Positions 9,681 through 19,738 of a stretch of 64,000 nt of DNA are shown here, piece by piece. The notes below the pieces were generated by a model, which did no database searches, was not told where the DNA came from, and saw only the letters and a program-made list of their open reading frames with translations. Each line of letters begins with the position of its first letter. Positions within the stretch are counted from its first letter, which is position 1. Position numbers and translations under genes: made by a program. Origin of the DNA: Eutreptiella sp. 'Long Island Sound 2002' (lineage: Eukaryota > Euglenozoa > Euglenophyceae > Eutreptiales > Eutreptiaceae); the NCBI GenBank assembly GCA_964036045.1, contig OZ038384.1, forward strand, positions 50,444,843 to 50,508,842, given 5' to 3'.

Positions 9681-12066
9681 TATGCAGGTAGTTAGTGCCA
9701 CATCTGGTGAAATCTGGTAAACTCCCCCCCCCGGGGGCCATTTTTTTTTTTGGAAAAAGGGGTAAATGAGGGTTTTGAAAATGTTTTCATGACGACCCCA
9801 CCTATTTTGGGGGCCATGAGTCCAAAACAAATGCCGTTAGAGTCCAAAGATTTGCTCTTTGGGTACTTTTTGAGTAAAGGTGTATGCAGGTAGTTAGTGC
9901 CACGTCTGGTGAAATCTGGTGAACCCCCCCCCCCCCGGGGGGGGCCATTCTTTGGAAAAAATGGGTAAATGAGGTTTTTGAAAATGTTTTCATGAGGACC
10001 CCCCCCTATTTTGGGGGTGCTAAATCCACAAAACATGCCGATAGAGTCCAAAGATTTGCTCTTTTGGTACTTTTTGAGTAAAGGTGTATGCAGGTAGTTA
10101 GTGCCACGTCTGGTGAAATCTGGTAAACCCCCAGAACCAAAAAACCGCATGTTTTGCCCAAAAATGGCCAGAAAATGCCTGAAACAGTTCTTTTGGGGCC
10201 TGAGTGGTCAGTAGTAGGGCCCTATATCTATTCTGAGGGTGCCAGACTCACAAAAATGTGTTTTGCAAGATTTTGGAGCATGTTATCGATTGTTTTTGAG
10301 CCGTCATCACCAAAAAACCGCATTTTTTCGCCCAAAACAGTGTTTTTGGGGCCTGAGTGGTCAGTTGTAGGGCCCCATACACTATTTTGTGGGTGCTGGA
10401 CTCAAAGAAAAGTGTTTTGGAAGGTTTTGGAGCAGATGTTCGAGGGTTTCAGGGCCGCCATAACCAGCAAACCACATTTTTTGGCCAAAAGTGGCCAAAA
10501 AATGCCTTTTTTGGCCTAAAACAGTGTTTTTGGGGCCTGAGTGGTCAGATATAGGGCCCCATACCCTATTTTCACGGTGCTGGACTCAGAAAAGCGTGTT
10601 TTCCAGGGTTTTTAGGCAAATGATCAAGGGTTTGCGTGCCACTATCAGCAACAACCCGCATTTTTTTGCCCCAAAATGCCAATTTTTTTGGCCTAAAACA
10701 GCATTTTTGGGGCATGAGTGGTCAGTTGTAGGGTGAAAAAAATGGGTAAATGAGGGTTTTGAAAATGTTTTCATGAGGAACCCCCCTTTTTTGGGGGCGC
10801 TGAATCCAAAAAAACATGCCGACATAGTCCAAAGATTGACCATTTGGGTACTTTTTGAGTAAAGGTGTATGCAGGTAGTTAGTGCCACAGCTGGTGAAAT
10901 CTGGTAAACCCCCCCCCCTGGGGGGGGGCATTCTTTGGGAGAAATGGGTAAATGAGAGTTTTGAAAATGTTTTCATGAGGACCCCCCCATTTTGGGGGGC
11001 GCTGAATTCAAAAAACATGCCGCTAGAGTCCAATGATTTGCTCTTTGGGTACTTTTTGAGTAAAGGTGTATGCAAGTAGTTAGTGCCACAGCTGGTGAAA
11101 CCTGGTAAGCCCCCCCCCCCGGGGGGGGCCATTCTTTTGAAAAAATGGGTAAATGAGGGTTTTGAAAATGTTTTCATGAGGACCCCCCCTATTTTGGGGG
11201 AGCTGAATCCAAGGAACAAGCCGTCAAAGTCCAGAGATTTGCTCTTTGGGTACTTTTTGAGTAAAGGTGTATGCAGGTAGTTAGCGCCACATCTGGTGAA
11301 ATGTGGTAAACCCCCCCCCCCCGGGGGCCATTTTTTTGAAACAAATGGGTAAATGACGGTTTTGGAAATGTTTTCATGAGGACCCCCCCTATTTTGGGGG
11401 CGCTGAATCTAAAATACATGCCGTTAGAGTCGAAACATCTGCTCTTTGGGTACTCTTTGAGTAAAGGTGTATGCAGTTAGTTAGTGCCACAGCTGGTGAA
11501 ATCTGGTAAACCCCCCCCCCCGGGGGGGTTATTCTTTGGAAGAAATGGGTAAATGAGGGTGTTGAAAATGTTTTCATGAGGACCCCCCCTATTTTGGGGG
11601 AGCTGAATCCAAAAGACAAGCCGTTGAAGTCCAGAGATTTGCTCTTTGGGTACTTTTTGAGTAAAGGTGTATGCAGGTAGTTAATGCCACATCTGGTGAA
11701 ATGTGGTAAACCCCCCCCCCCCCCGGGGGCCATTTTTTTGAAACAAATGGGTAAATGACGGTTTCGGAAATGTTTTCATGAGGACCCCCCCTATTTTGGG
11801 GGCGCTGAATCCCAAAATCATGCCGTTGGAGTCGAAACACCTGCTCTTTGGGTACTCTTTGAGTAAAGGTGTATGCAGTTAGTTAGTGCCACAGCTGGTG
11901 AAATCTGGTAAACCCCCCCCCCCGGGGGTCATTGTTTTGAGAAAAATGGGTAAATGAGGGTTTTGAAAATGTTTTCATGAGGACCCCCCCTATTTTGGGG
12001 GAGCTGAATCCAAAAAACATGCTGTTAGAGTCCAAAGATTTGCTTTTTGGGTACTTTTTGAGTAAA
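9681..12066. repeat. Tandem satellite, about 200-bp unit, with 400-bp higher-order pattern
   Basis: Units begin with TATGCAGGTAGTTAG at 9681, 9883, 10087 (truncated), 10868, 11069, 11270, 11470, 11670 and 11872, so spacing is 200-204 bp. Each unit has a C-run joined to a G-run (for example near 9925 and 11110), a self-complementary block, and ends in TACTTTTTGAGTAAAGG. From 11069 on, alternate units are most alike (11270 with 11670; 11069, 11470 and 11872), which gives a two-unit higher-order repeat. A different repeat interrupts the array at about 10140-10736. Confidence 0.95.
10140..10736. repeat. Second repeat family inserted in the 200-bp satellite
   Basis: Four imperfect copies of a unit containing GCCTGAGTGGTCAG begin near 10198, 10351, 10535 and 10712 (spacing 153, 184 and 177 bp). 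Each has an adjacent AAACCGCATTTTTTGCCCAAAA-like block of A/T-rich sequence. The flanking satellite is cut on both sides: the left unit stops soon after 10130 and the right one resumes mid-unit at 10736. Confidence 0.85.
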
Positions 12067-12087
12067 CTGACGTTTTCGCCCGTAAAA

Positions 12088-12571
12088 TCATAGGTGTCTG
12101 CAGTGCTGCGTCACAGTTTCGTCGCCAAGACAAATAGACACATCGACACCCCCCAAGAAATGGATGGTCCGCCCATCCCCTACTCTTATGGCCACTGTCT
12201 TAGTTTTCTTCAAAGTCTTTAGCAGGCGCCGGGCCACTATAGAGAGTGTTGCGCCCCCGTCAAGCACTGCCCGAAAGACTTGATCCCCGATTTTCACGAG
12301 GATCCAGAGAACCAAGTCCTCCTCTTCAGAGCCGCCCTCCTACTCCTCAGCAAGGAATTTCACATCAACTCGAGCAGCCATGAGAGACTTGGCTATCCGC
12401 CTCTTGTTGGAGTTAGACCTCTCAGGGGAGGCGTTATCCCCCTGTGGGCGTTTCTTGGGGTCAGCAGCGTCAGGAGAGGGAGCAGTAGCGGGCGCTGATG
12501 AGCGCCTCTGGGAGTTGGGGGTTCCACCTTTGCCACCCCCCTTGCCTCCTCCTTTACCACCCTTGTTGGCG
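12088..12571 (-). pseudogene. Element B basic linker and truncated aspartic protease
   Basis: In one frame there is a Gly/Lys tract (KGGKGGGKGGGKGG) near 12570-12525, a Ser/Pro/Lys-rich linker, then a TAG stop at 12340-12342 in the context LAEE-stop-EGGSEEEDL. The protease core follows: VFRAVLDGGATLSIVARRLL, with the catalytic Asp kept and Gly in place of Ser/Thr. The frame runs to a TGA at 12088, inside the satellite junction, so the flap and C-terminal half are missing. Element C has a stop at the corresponding gag-protease border (22850), which may mean a programmed stop rather than decay. The frame is offset from that of gag. Confidence 0.7.
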
Positions 12572-13885
12572 TTAGTGGGATTTTGAGGCCCTTTTCCCTC
12601 GCCACTTTCGGCGGTAGGGGTGGAACCTGCCTAGGTGTCTCTTGAGGAAGTTTTCCGTATGGGAGTCATTCTCCCTCTCAAGGGCCAGTTCGATGAGCAG
12701 GTCCGCAAGATCATCAAACGTATGGGTCCGGCTCTTCCTCTCTGAGGGGGAGCGGCAATCGTCCCACGTACGTGTAGGGATTCTACTCACAAGCCACTGG
12801 CGGGGTTCCGTGGGTCGATAGGAACCCACGTTCCTTCGTGAGAAGAGATACTCCAGGTCGCACACATACTCAAAGACTCGCGCAGCGGAAGGAATTTCAG
12901 GGAGCATAGGGAGCTCCTCAATCTGTGTGCGTAGACTGAGGTCTGTTTCGTAGACCGGGAAAGTTTTCTTTAATCTTGGGAGAACCTCAGCCCAAGTAGA
13001 ACAGGTTTTCACAATCTGTTTCACGTGTTTTTGCACAAAAGTTGTTATGCATGAACGGTTCAAAAGTGAACATTTTCCGGCCACATCCACATGAGATTGG
13101 CCAGTGAGTGAAAGAAACTCGGCGAATTCCTCTGCCCATTTGGGCAGGTTTTTAGGGTCGCACTCTGGCAACTCCAGCAGGATGTTGGACTGGGCAATTG
13201 GTTTGCCACTCTTCCCAATGCCTGAGGTTGGGTCTGAAGGGGGGGTTGGCCTGCCAGCGAGAAGTGCCAGAGCTGTTAGCCCCTCCTTCTCAGTCTCAGT
13301 CACGGGCACGTCCTGTAGCTCAGCGATTGGGACTGTTCTGGCACGGGGATGAAAGGGGCTGGGGCATGTGACCTTGGGTAGTAACCTGGAAACCCTCGAT
13401 CCTTTGAGATCATCAGCGAGCGTGCTCAATACGGGGGAAGCTGAGGCCAACGCTGGCTTGGGTAAGGGTTCAGTGATACGCAATTTTGCCCTGACAGCCT
13501 CAGACAGGGCTGTCACATTTGGATTCTCGGACCCAGATAGCAGCTTGGCCCGTAGTTTGGCCGTACGGTCCAGGGCACCATAGGCTGGCCCTGGGAGATG
13601 GGAATCCTCCACATAAGCTGGACACACTTTGGGGGTTCTGATGGTTGTTGGCAGCTCTGGGCGCCAACCAGACCCTCTCGAGAGCCTGGGTAGAGATATA
13701 GTGTCGGCCAGGTCCGTAGGTGGGCCGGAGTAATAATAGGACCCCATGTCCGTTTTTGGTGGGGACGACACGGCTTTAAGAGGTTCCTTTCCATCTTCCT
13801 CTCGGATGGACTTGTAGCACTCTTCGCGGAGCAGGTACTGGTCCATTCTCCTTCTGAATTTGTCTGGTTCTTCAGAGCCTCCCAC
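12572..13885 (-). CDS. gag: Element B gag
   Basis: A 437-codon ORF. After a charged, Pro-rich N-terminal half it carries a Ty3 gag fold: KWAEEFAEFLSLTGQSH, CITTFVQKHVKQIVKTCSTW, EVLPRLKKTFPVYETDLSLR, then VSRIPTRTWDDCRSPSERKS and LLIELALERENDSHTENFL. The same string of landmarks is present in element C gag (23585-24125), so the assignment is firm. The protein forms the particle and packages RNA. The last ~10 codons (GKRASKSH) probably follow a lost frame, since the Gly/Lys nucleocapsid tract continues in another frame at the same place. The upstream leader 13886-14231 has no recognised content. Confidence 0.82.
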   Translation of the reverse strand: MGGSEEPDKFRRRMDQYLLREECYKSIREEDGKEPLKAVSSPPKTDMGSYYYSGPPTDLADTISLPRLSRGSGWRPELPTTIRTPKVCPAYVEDSHLPGPAYGALDRTAKLRAKLLSGSENPNVTALSEAVRAKLRITEPLPKPALASASPVLSTLADDLKGSRVSRLLPKVTCPSPFHPRARTVPIAELQDVPVTETEKEGLTALALLAGRPTPPSDPTSGIGKSGKPIAQSNILLELPECDPKNLPKWAEEFAEFLSLTGQSHVDVAGKCSLLNRSCITTFVQKHVKQIVKTCSTWAEVLPRLKKTFPVYETDLSLRTQIEELPMLPEIPSAARVFEYVCDLEYLFSRRNVGSYRPTEPRQWLVSRIPTRTWDDCRSPSERKSRTHTFDDLADLLIELALERENDSHTENFLKRHLGRFHPYRRKWRGKRASKSH

Positions 13886-14231
13886 TGCCGTAGACGAAGA
13901 TGCAGGGCAGGCTGAGCGGGAGATGGAGACAGCAAGTGGCCTGCTGAGGTGCTGTAGGCTGTCTCCACGGGTCGCTAAGGCCTCAGTGGTTAAGGGTATT
14001 TCTCTGGTCGTTTCTTGTTCCGCCCTTCAGTGAACTGGATCTTCTCGAGACCCAAATGCAACTCTGAGCTTTGGCTCACTCATTGAGATGGCCCCACTGC
14101 TGCCCAGTTGTACTTGTACACTCCGAATTGGCCAAGTCCTGGAAGACAGTTGCACTGATGGTGTGGACATTTTGTTTGCTGGGTTTGGCTTGTGTACTTC
14201 TCAGGGTCGGTTCGAAAGGTTCTGAAGGGAT

Positions 14232-14243
14232 GCCTCTGCTACC
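14232..14243 (-). promoter_or_regulatory. Primer binding site of element B (initiator tRNA-Met)
   Basis: The minus strand reads TGGTAGCAGAGG, a perfect complement to the initiator tRNA-Met 3' end. It lies directly against the LTR to its right. It is the same 12-mer as in element A. Confidence 0.75.
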
Positions 14244-14249
14244 AGAAAG

Positions 14250-14768
14250 ATATCCTTGATTTATGCCCTAATAGGTTTGATGAAGTCCTGCAAGTTTTGG
14301 TGTTCCAAAAAAGGACCAATACAGCAAGTAGAGCAAGAACAGGATGTGGATCGAATCAATGAATAGTTTTGAAATCCAGTGTATCACAGCAGGGCTGCAG
14401 ATGGACAAAGCAGGCTTAAGCACAAAGCTTCAATCACAGATGGATAAGACAAATGATTTTTATCTGAAAGCTTGCATGACTCAGGCCTCCAAGGTAGGAC
14501 CATGCACTTCATGTGCATCCTTTTGGATAAAATGGAGTAGGTTAGGCATCTGAGGCATAGGAGTGGGGTCAGACACAGGATATGGCTTGGCCAGCATGGC
14601 GAAGCAACTGAATTCAGAATCAGTTTCAAAAGTAGAACCAATATAAGTGGTACAACCAGTTGACTGTAGACGTCTTGAGGTGGGGGACCACTAGACTTAT
14701 CCTACAAGGCCTTAGGCATGAAGCGCCTACTTTATTTCAGTATCACCTCCATGAAGGAAGATAGAAAG
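14250..14768. mobile_element. 519-bp insertion in the LTR, with 6-bp direct repeats
   Basis: The partner LTR at 25425 reads ACCAGAAGG directly followed by TTTTGTAGTG. Here the same place reads ACCAGAAAG, then 513 extra bases, then a second AGAAAG followed by TTTTATAGTG. The duplicated hexamer AGAAAG (14244-14249 and 14763-14768) looks like a target-site duplication. The ends ATATCCTTGATT and (reverse) ATCTTCCTTCAT are only weakly alike, and no coding capacity is visible. It may be a small nonautonomous element. Confidence 0.5.
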
Positions 14769-15196
14769 TTTTATAGTGATTTCAACACTGTGTTTTTGTT
14801 GTGCCTCCCCTGCTGCTTGCTGCCGGTGTAGGGTTCCTGCTGCTTGTTTTTGATGAGGAAAATGTTTTATTGTTGAAATACAACCAATCCAGTATAACCC
14901 AAGCCAGAGATAAGCAATTAAAAGATAAACAGGATCAAAGCATGAAGGGTTGCAGTCACAAAGAGTTAGATAAAGACAACTATCAACAATAGCGCACAGC
15001 AATTGACATACATTGCAACTCAGGATGAAATATTTTACATGTTTGAGAACAACTGTTTGGAAAACTGCCCCATGGGCTCTCACTCTTCCATAGTGCCATC
15101 TTGAGATGTGCACTCCTTTTTTTTGGGTCCCATAGCAGCTGAGGTGGCGTGGCTTGTGGCGCCGAGGTCACTGCCATGTCACATGCAATATTCCTA

Positions 15197-15285
15197 CTTA
15201 GCTAGGCTGACTGGGTATTGAACCCAGGACCTCTCAAAAAGAGGTGCCCCAGCCCCCTAGGGTGCATACCACTAGGATAGCTAAG
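15197..15285 (-). other. tRNA-like module inside the LTR
   Basis: On the minus strand an 89-base segment has complementary ends (CTTAGCT and AGCTAAG). It also has an A-box-like CCTAGTGGTATGCA, a 5-bp stem with a 7-base loop TTTTTGA (ACCTC/GAGGT), and a perfect T-arm with stem CTGGG/CCCAG and loop TTCAATA, i.e. a B-box GGTTCAATACC. There are extra bases between the D-like and anticodon-like arms and after the T-arm, so it is not a standard functional tRNA. It looks tRNA-derived. Confidence 0.55.
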
Positions 15286-15554
15286 AATTCATGAGAAAAC
15301 ATAGATAAATTCATAGGCTCTGCCTTCAGTATATCAGTGCCTCAGTCACCCAGGAAAAGATGCTTTAGTGCATATAGCTTGGGGATCAAGGGGTCCACAC
15401 CACATTGTGATTTAGTGTTTGGTTCCATAGGTCAAAATGTGTTATCACCCATTTTGGTTAGGCCAATACTAAGATAAAAATGCAGGAGTGCTTAGAGCAC
15501 CTCCTATACAACTAAAGTATACCCTAAAGCATTGGAAAAGCACTTTTTCTTACT

Positions 15555-15562
15555 CCCCCCTT
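15555..15562 (-). promoter_or_regulatory. Polypurine tract of element C
   Basis: The minus strand reads AAGGGGGG immediately before the 3' LTR start (AGTAA). This is the expected position of the plus-strand primer in LTR elements, and it supports the LTR border. Confidence 0.6.
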
Positions 15563-17946
15563 GCGCTGTGGTGGCCACCACTGTCGCATTTTCAGGAAAA
15601 AGGGATTTTTTCTTGGCCTTTCCTTTTTTTCCACACCTACTTTAAAATACCTATAGCTTCCCTAACACTAGAAAAGAGCGCTTTACTATGGCCAGCGACT
15701 CTTGCTGCAATGTTCATGACAATTTCCAACAGAAAGCTCAGCGCTCTCCGCGCTGCCGGGGTTCCTGTGACTTGGTGGGGTTAGCATAGGGCATGCAAAG
15801 ACCATATGGATATGCATCCCTCCCTCCAAGCTGCAGCGTAACACAACCCAATGCCAGACGCTCATAGGACGCTCAATCTAAGTCTCATGGAACCTGATGG
15901 AGACACCTGTCCTGGTACTGGGGCGGGGGTTCGACGATTAAATTAGAATGGCCCCTTGGAGGGGTCTTGGTTCTGGTTCAGTCTCCTGCTGCTGCTTTTC
16001 GGCCCGAACAGCGGCCTACTCAGCGAGACTTTGCGAGGATATCTGTACAACAGAGGAATGGAAGGATGAGGGACAAATCCACGCAAACGTGAAGCGACAA
16101 CACCTAAATCCGTCAAATGACGGCCTGGAATATTTTCTGAAAGCACGTACCTGAACAGAATCCAATTGTACATCAGATGCACATTTTTATAAGATTTGTA
16201 GTCATCTCTTCATTTTTGAAATCAAGAAATTCCCACGCAGCAAGAGGGGGCGCGCAGGAGCGGGTCTTAGCAAAGCGCCGGAAAATAAAGAATTTAATAA
16301 GACTATAAACGTATGTTACGTATAAAGACAAAAATGACGAGACATACATTGATAAATAAACATAAATATCTCACCCACAATGACAGAAAGAATCAAAATT
16401 CCAAGAAATTGAGAACCAAAGAAAAGACTTCAATGAATCAGGAATAAACCACAGGTGTGCTCGTCTCCTATGCAGCATGCACATTGCTCGTCTCGTGTCT
16501 CCGTGAACGTGCCTTGTAGCAGCGCTAACAAACGATAGAGGGCTAGATTGGAAAGATTGCAGGTGATTAGAGGTGAGGTTAGGGAAAAAACAGATGGCCT
16601 TCGACCAGGGAGTGGTTGTGACGGGGGGCTACCGCTCCTGCCCTGCGGTGCAATGTGAGGCAACCGTGACAACTGCTCTTACAGCACAACCACCCTTTTT
16701 CTTGCATTGATTAGAACATACACACTTATGCATAGCGTCGTGTCTCGCTTGTGCTTTGCTTTTCCCCTCACCTTGCTTCAATCTCCAGCGGTAGGTAAGG
16801 TAGGTAAGCCCAGGCGGGGCCACCCCCTGGTGGAGTTTGTGATTGTGGGTAAGATTAGGAGGAAAAAGAAAGATTTATCAAGGCTGTCAGGTTGGAAGAC
16901 TCGTGCATGCTCGTGCATTCGGACACGCATTAAAGGGTCGGCCACGCGTGGTGCGCTTGGTACAACCCTTGTTTAGGTTACCCAGGGGCTCCACCCCACG
17001 TTCTATAAGAGAACGGGTGGAGTTCCTTAAGCTTGCTTGCTTGTACTGAGGTTGGAGGACAGTGTATAATAGGGCTTTCTGAGAAGCGTATAATACGTGC
17101 AGGTAGTCTTGGTTCCTCAGCCGCAAACCTGAGTCATTTGCCTTTGCTTTACAGGTGGGAAGGTCAGGGTGATTGGTGCAGCAACGATTGACTTTTTTCA
17201 TGCCCTGTTAAACAAGGGCGCTGATCACACAAACAAATAACTCCGCCTCTGCCTGTGGCAGAGCATGGAGTCCGACTCCATCAAGATATGCGCTGTGCAC
17301 GCCAAAGAGCACTCCCTCCCTCCAAGCCCTAGCAGGGAAACACGTTGTGGCGTCCCTGTTAGGCCACAGACGCTTAGTAGCTCAGTGTTTTCTTGCAATC
17401 TTACAGGTGAGCCGCTAGGGCTCGTGACTCCTCCTTCAACGCCACCCAGTAGAGCGTGCGTGTAGGAGTGGTAGTTCTGAGTGGGGGCCTGAGGCAGTTG
17501 CTGAAGTGCTCGCCCACCTGGATGGTGCCCCTGTAGGGTGTGTAGGACCTATAGTGCGTGTGTCACTGTCCCACCCTTTTCCTGCAATTTTAGCGAGGTT
17601 GGTGGGCAGTGGCAGTGGTTAGGCTAGATTTTGGCCATCGTAGCAAATAGGCGTTTTCAAGCCTTCACAGCCTTTGGCCAACTCTCCCCTGTAGTAGACA
17701 GATAGGTAGGGAAAACAATACGTGGATTGGTATGCTGGGTATTCCGCCAAGGTTTTGCGCCAGCACAGAAATTGGGCGCTCAGGGGAGGAGAGACCCGGG
17801 GCGTACCCCGTGGCAGCGGTAATACATTCTCGAGGTTTAGCAAGCGTGCAGACTTGGGTATAATTAGGACACCATTTCTGCAGCTGGCTCTCAGGACCTT
17901 AGGAGTAGCACAGTCACACATATGCTTAGGCTGGTAAGCATAAGGT
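15563..17946 (-). other. 3' untranslated region of element C, no recognisable gene
   Basis: About 2.4 kb between the integrase stop and the polypurine tract. Only short ORFs without domains are present. A GGTAGGTAAGGTAGGTAAG microsatellite-like stretch lies near 16793. Nothing else can be supported. Confidence 0.5.
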
Positions 17947-19338
17947 TCAGTCCCTAGCTTTAGTCTTGGAGGCAAGCGTCTCAGAGAGCCTCAGCAACTC
18001 ACCAAGGTTGTTCTGGGACAAGTAGTCGACCAGAACTGAGTTTAGGCGTCCCTCAGGTAGAACAAACGCAGAGAAGGGCTCGCAGGTGGCCTCTTCGACT
18101 TCAAACCCTTCCCAGAGGGTGAGGAAGCGCCAACCCTGGCGATAGCGGTGGCGTAGGACAGACTTCACCAGGTAGAAGCCCTCCTTAGCCATCTCCTCGG
18201 CGTTCATGTCGGGGAGGTCCCCTTCAACTTCCATAGGGCTGGCAGCCCCTTGTAGGTCTAGGGCGGCGATTTCCTCGTCGTTCAGCTCCAACTCCTCCCC
18301 ACAGAGGTCTTCAGGATCATAGTGACGCTTAGGGTGTTGAGCAGCGCACACCAGGGTCCCCCCTAGACGGGGAGAACACCGCACTGTTATACGGTGTCCA
18401 TCCACAGATAGAATCTTGTAGGGCCCAAAGTATGGGTCATCGCTGGTAAAGCCTGGCCAGGCGGGTAGTCGGCCGTGGTGCACCAGCACCCAGTCCCCTT
18501 CTTGGTAGGAGGCAGGTACTCGGTGCTTGTTCTTCTTGTTCCACAGACGCTCCCTCACTCTCTGGAGCATAGCCTTGGCCTTGTCCACCTTCGCTTGTTG
18601 CTCTTGCACCCACTCACCCACAGAAGAATGGGTGTCTTCTGGATAGTGAGCATGTAGGAACCACGCCGGGCGCCCTAGGAATAGCTCATGGGGCGAGTAG
18701 CCAGTCGCCGAACTCTCTTGGGAGTTCATCATCAAGGATATGATGGGGAGTAGTCTCACCCAGTGTCTGATGCGTTCGGTTTTGCACCATATCCTTACAT
18801 TCTCCTTGAGGACACGAATCTGTCGCTCACATAGGGGGTTGCTGGTGTGAGAGTAGGGGATCCCCGTAGACACCTGGACATTGAGGGATCTCAGGACCCT
18901 CTTGTACCAGCAGGTATCTGAGCGCACCCGTACGTCCTCATCGGAGTTGATCGCTTTGGGCGCCCCATAGACACAAAACCACTCCTCCAGGAGTATCTTG
19001 ATAGTCTCCTCCGCGGTAATGTGCTTGGTACATGGGAACACCCTGGTAAACCTGGTCAACCCACAGGTTACCACGAGGGTGAAGTCATAGCCCCCGAACT
19101 TTGGCATCTGCGTGTAGTCCACGTAGAGAACACTGTTAGCACAGTGAGGGATGGGCAGGGTCGAGTAGAGACCCCTGTCCCTGATATCACCCGGTTTGCA
19201 GGACCTACACGGGCACTTGTCCACGATAGGCTGGAGGGTCTTCCGCAGTTGGTCATCCGTCCACGTAGTGTAGAACCACTGCTTGAACAGCCTCAGGGTA
19301 CGGCCAGCACCCACATGACCACTGGACTCATGGGTTCA
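17947..19338 (-). CDS. pol: Element C integrase with chromodomain-like C-terminus
   Basis: A 455-codon ORF that really starts upstream of its first valine. The zinc-binding part reads THESSGHVGAGRTLRLFKQW then CPCRSCK (HHCC). The catalytic core has LYVDYTQMPKF (Asp), AINSDEDVRVRSD (Asp) and NPLCERQIRVLKE (Glu). After the core there is a DPYFGPYKI module. The C-terminal segment, FYLVKSVLRHRYRQGWRFL with LWEGFEVEEATCEPFSAF, matches a chromodomain, but the usual TWEP is TCEP. It inserts the DNA copy into the chromosome, and the chromodomain may guide target choice. A TGA at 19336-19338 splits it from RNase H in the context LLK-stop-THESSGH, where related elements have Trp. Confidence 0.88.
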
Positions 19339-19738
19339 CTTCAGCAGCGCTGGGACTCTGTCACTGGGCAGAGGTAGCTCTTATCCCTCTTCCACTGTTC
19401 TTGGTTGACCAGGAGGGGTTCAAGGCGTTTCTCCAGGCGGTTGTAGATATCCCCAAACTCCATCAGGCATTCCGCTTGTTAGAGTCCATCTAGGGGTGTA
19501 TCATAGTCATGTTGAGGTCCAAGTGCACGTCCATACGGCTGAACGCCTCCTTAGCCAGCGCTTCAGACGGGGCACCAATCAGGGCGTTGAAGTTGTCTGC
19601 ACACTCGTTCTTCACTCCCTGGATATGGTCCACCTTCAGCCATAGTTGGCTGAGGTAGGTCCACCAGCGCCGTAGCTAGGCCTCCTCAGGTGGGGGACCC
19701 TTCTGGAAAGTGTGGACCGGCTCTTGGTCGCACAGCTA
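19339..19738 (-). pseudogene. pol: Element C RNase H C-terminus and integrase linker, broken
   Basis: Downstream of the RNase H core the frame reads LCDQEPVHTFQKGPPPEEA, then LRRWWTYLSQLWLKVDHIQG and VKNECADNF, the normal end of RNase H. A TAG at 19736 (NPVV-stop-LCDQ, where Trp is expected), a TAG at 19676 (EEA-stop-LRRWW) and a TAG at 19490 interrupt it. After about 19470 another frame carries EFGDIYNRLEKRLEPLLVNQ and EQWKRDKSYLCPVTE, the N-terminal domain of the integrase polyprotein. At least one indel is therefore present as well. Confidence 0.65.

Larger units (their letters stand above)
12075..14243 (-). mobile_element. Ty3-like element B, truncated at the protease
   Basis: A minus-strand fragment with primer binding site, leader, gag, basic linker and the first part of a protease. 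The protease is cut off at about 12075-12090, where the 200-bp satellite begins. Gag is recognisably related to that of element C, but only distantly. The 5' LTR that B would use is the 3' LTR of element C, immediately to the right. Confidence 0.8.
14244..15554 (-). repeat. 3' LTR of element C (shared as 5' LTR of B), carrying an insertion
   Basis: Bases 14769-15554 match 25437-26224 closely over their whole length and in the same orientation. A purine-rich tract lies just outside the 5' end (15555-15562) and a primer binding site just outside the 3' end. The copy is longer than its partner by the insertion at 14250-14768. Both copies end at the same bases (AGTAA on the minus strand), so the terminus is well defined although it is not the usual TG. 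Confidence 0.8.

Noticed and set aside
9681-12066. CRISPR-like array
   Set aside because: Units are contiguous satellites without unique spacers, and the setting is eukaryotic.
12595-12605. Programmed -1 frameshift at GGGAAAA between gag and nucleocapsid of B
   Set aside because: The heptamer is not in the required phase, and the downstream frame is +1 relative to gag.
15197-15285. Functional tRNA-Lys(TTT) gene
   Set aside because: Extra bases between the D-like and anticodon-like arms, a one-base variable region and seven unpaired bases before the acceptor end do not fit a working tRNA.
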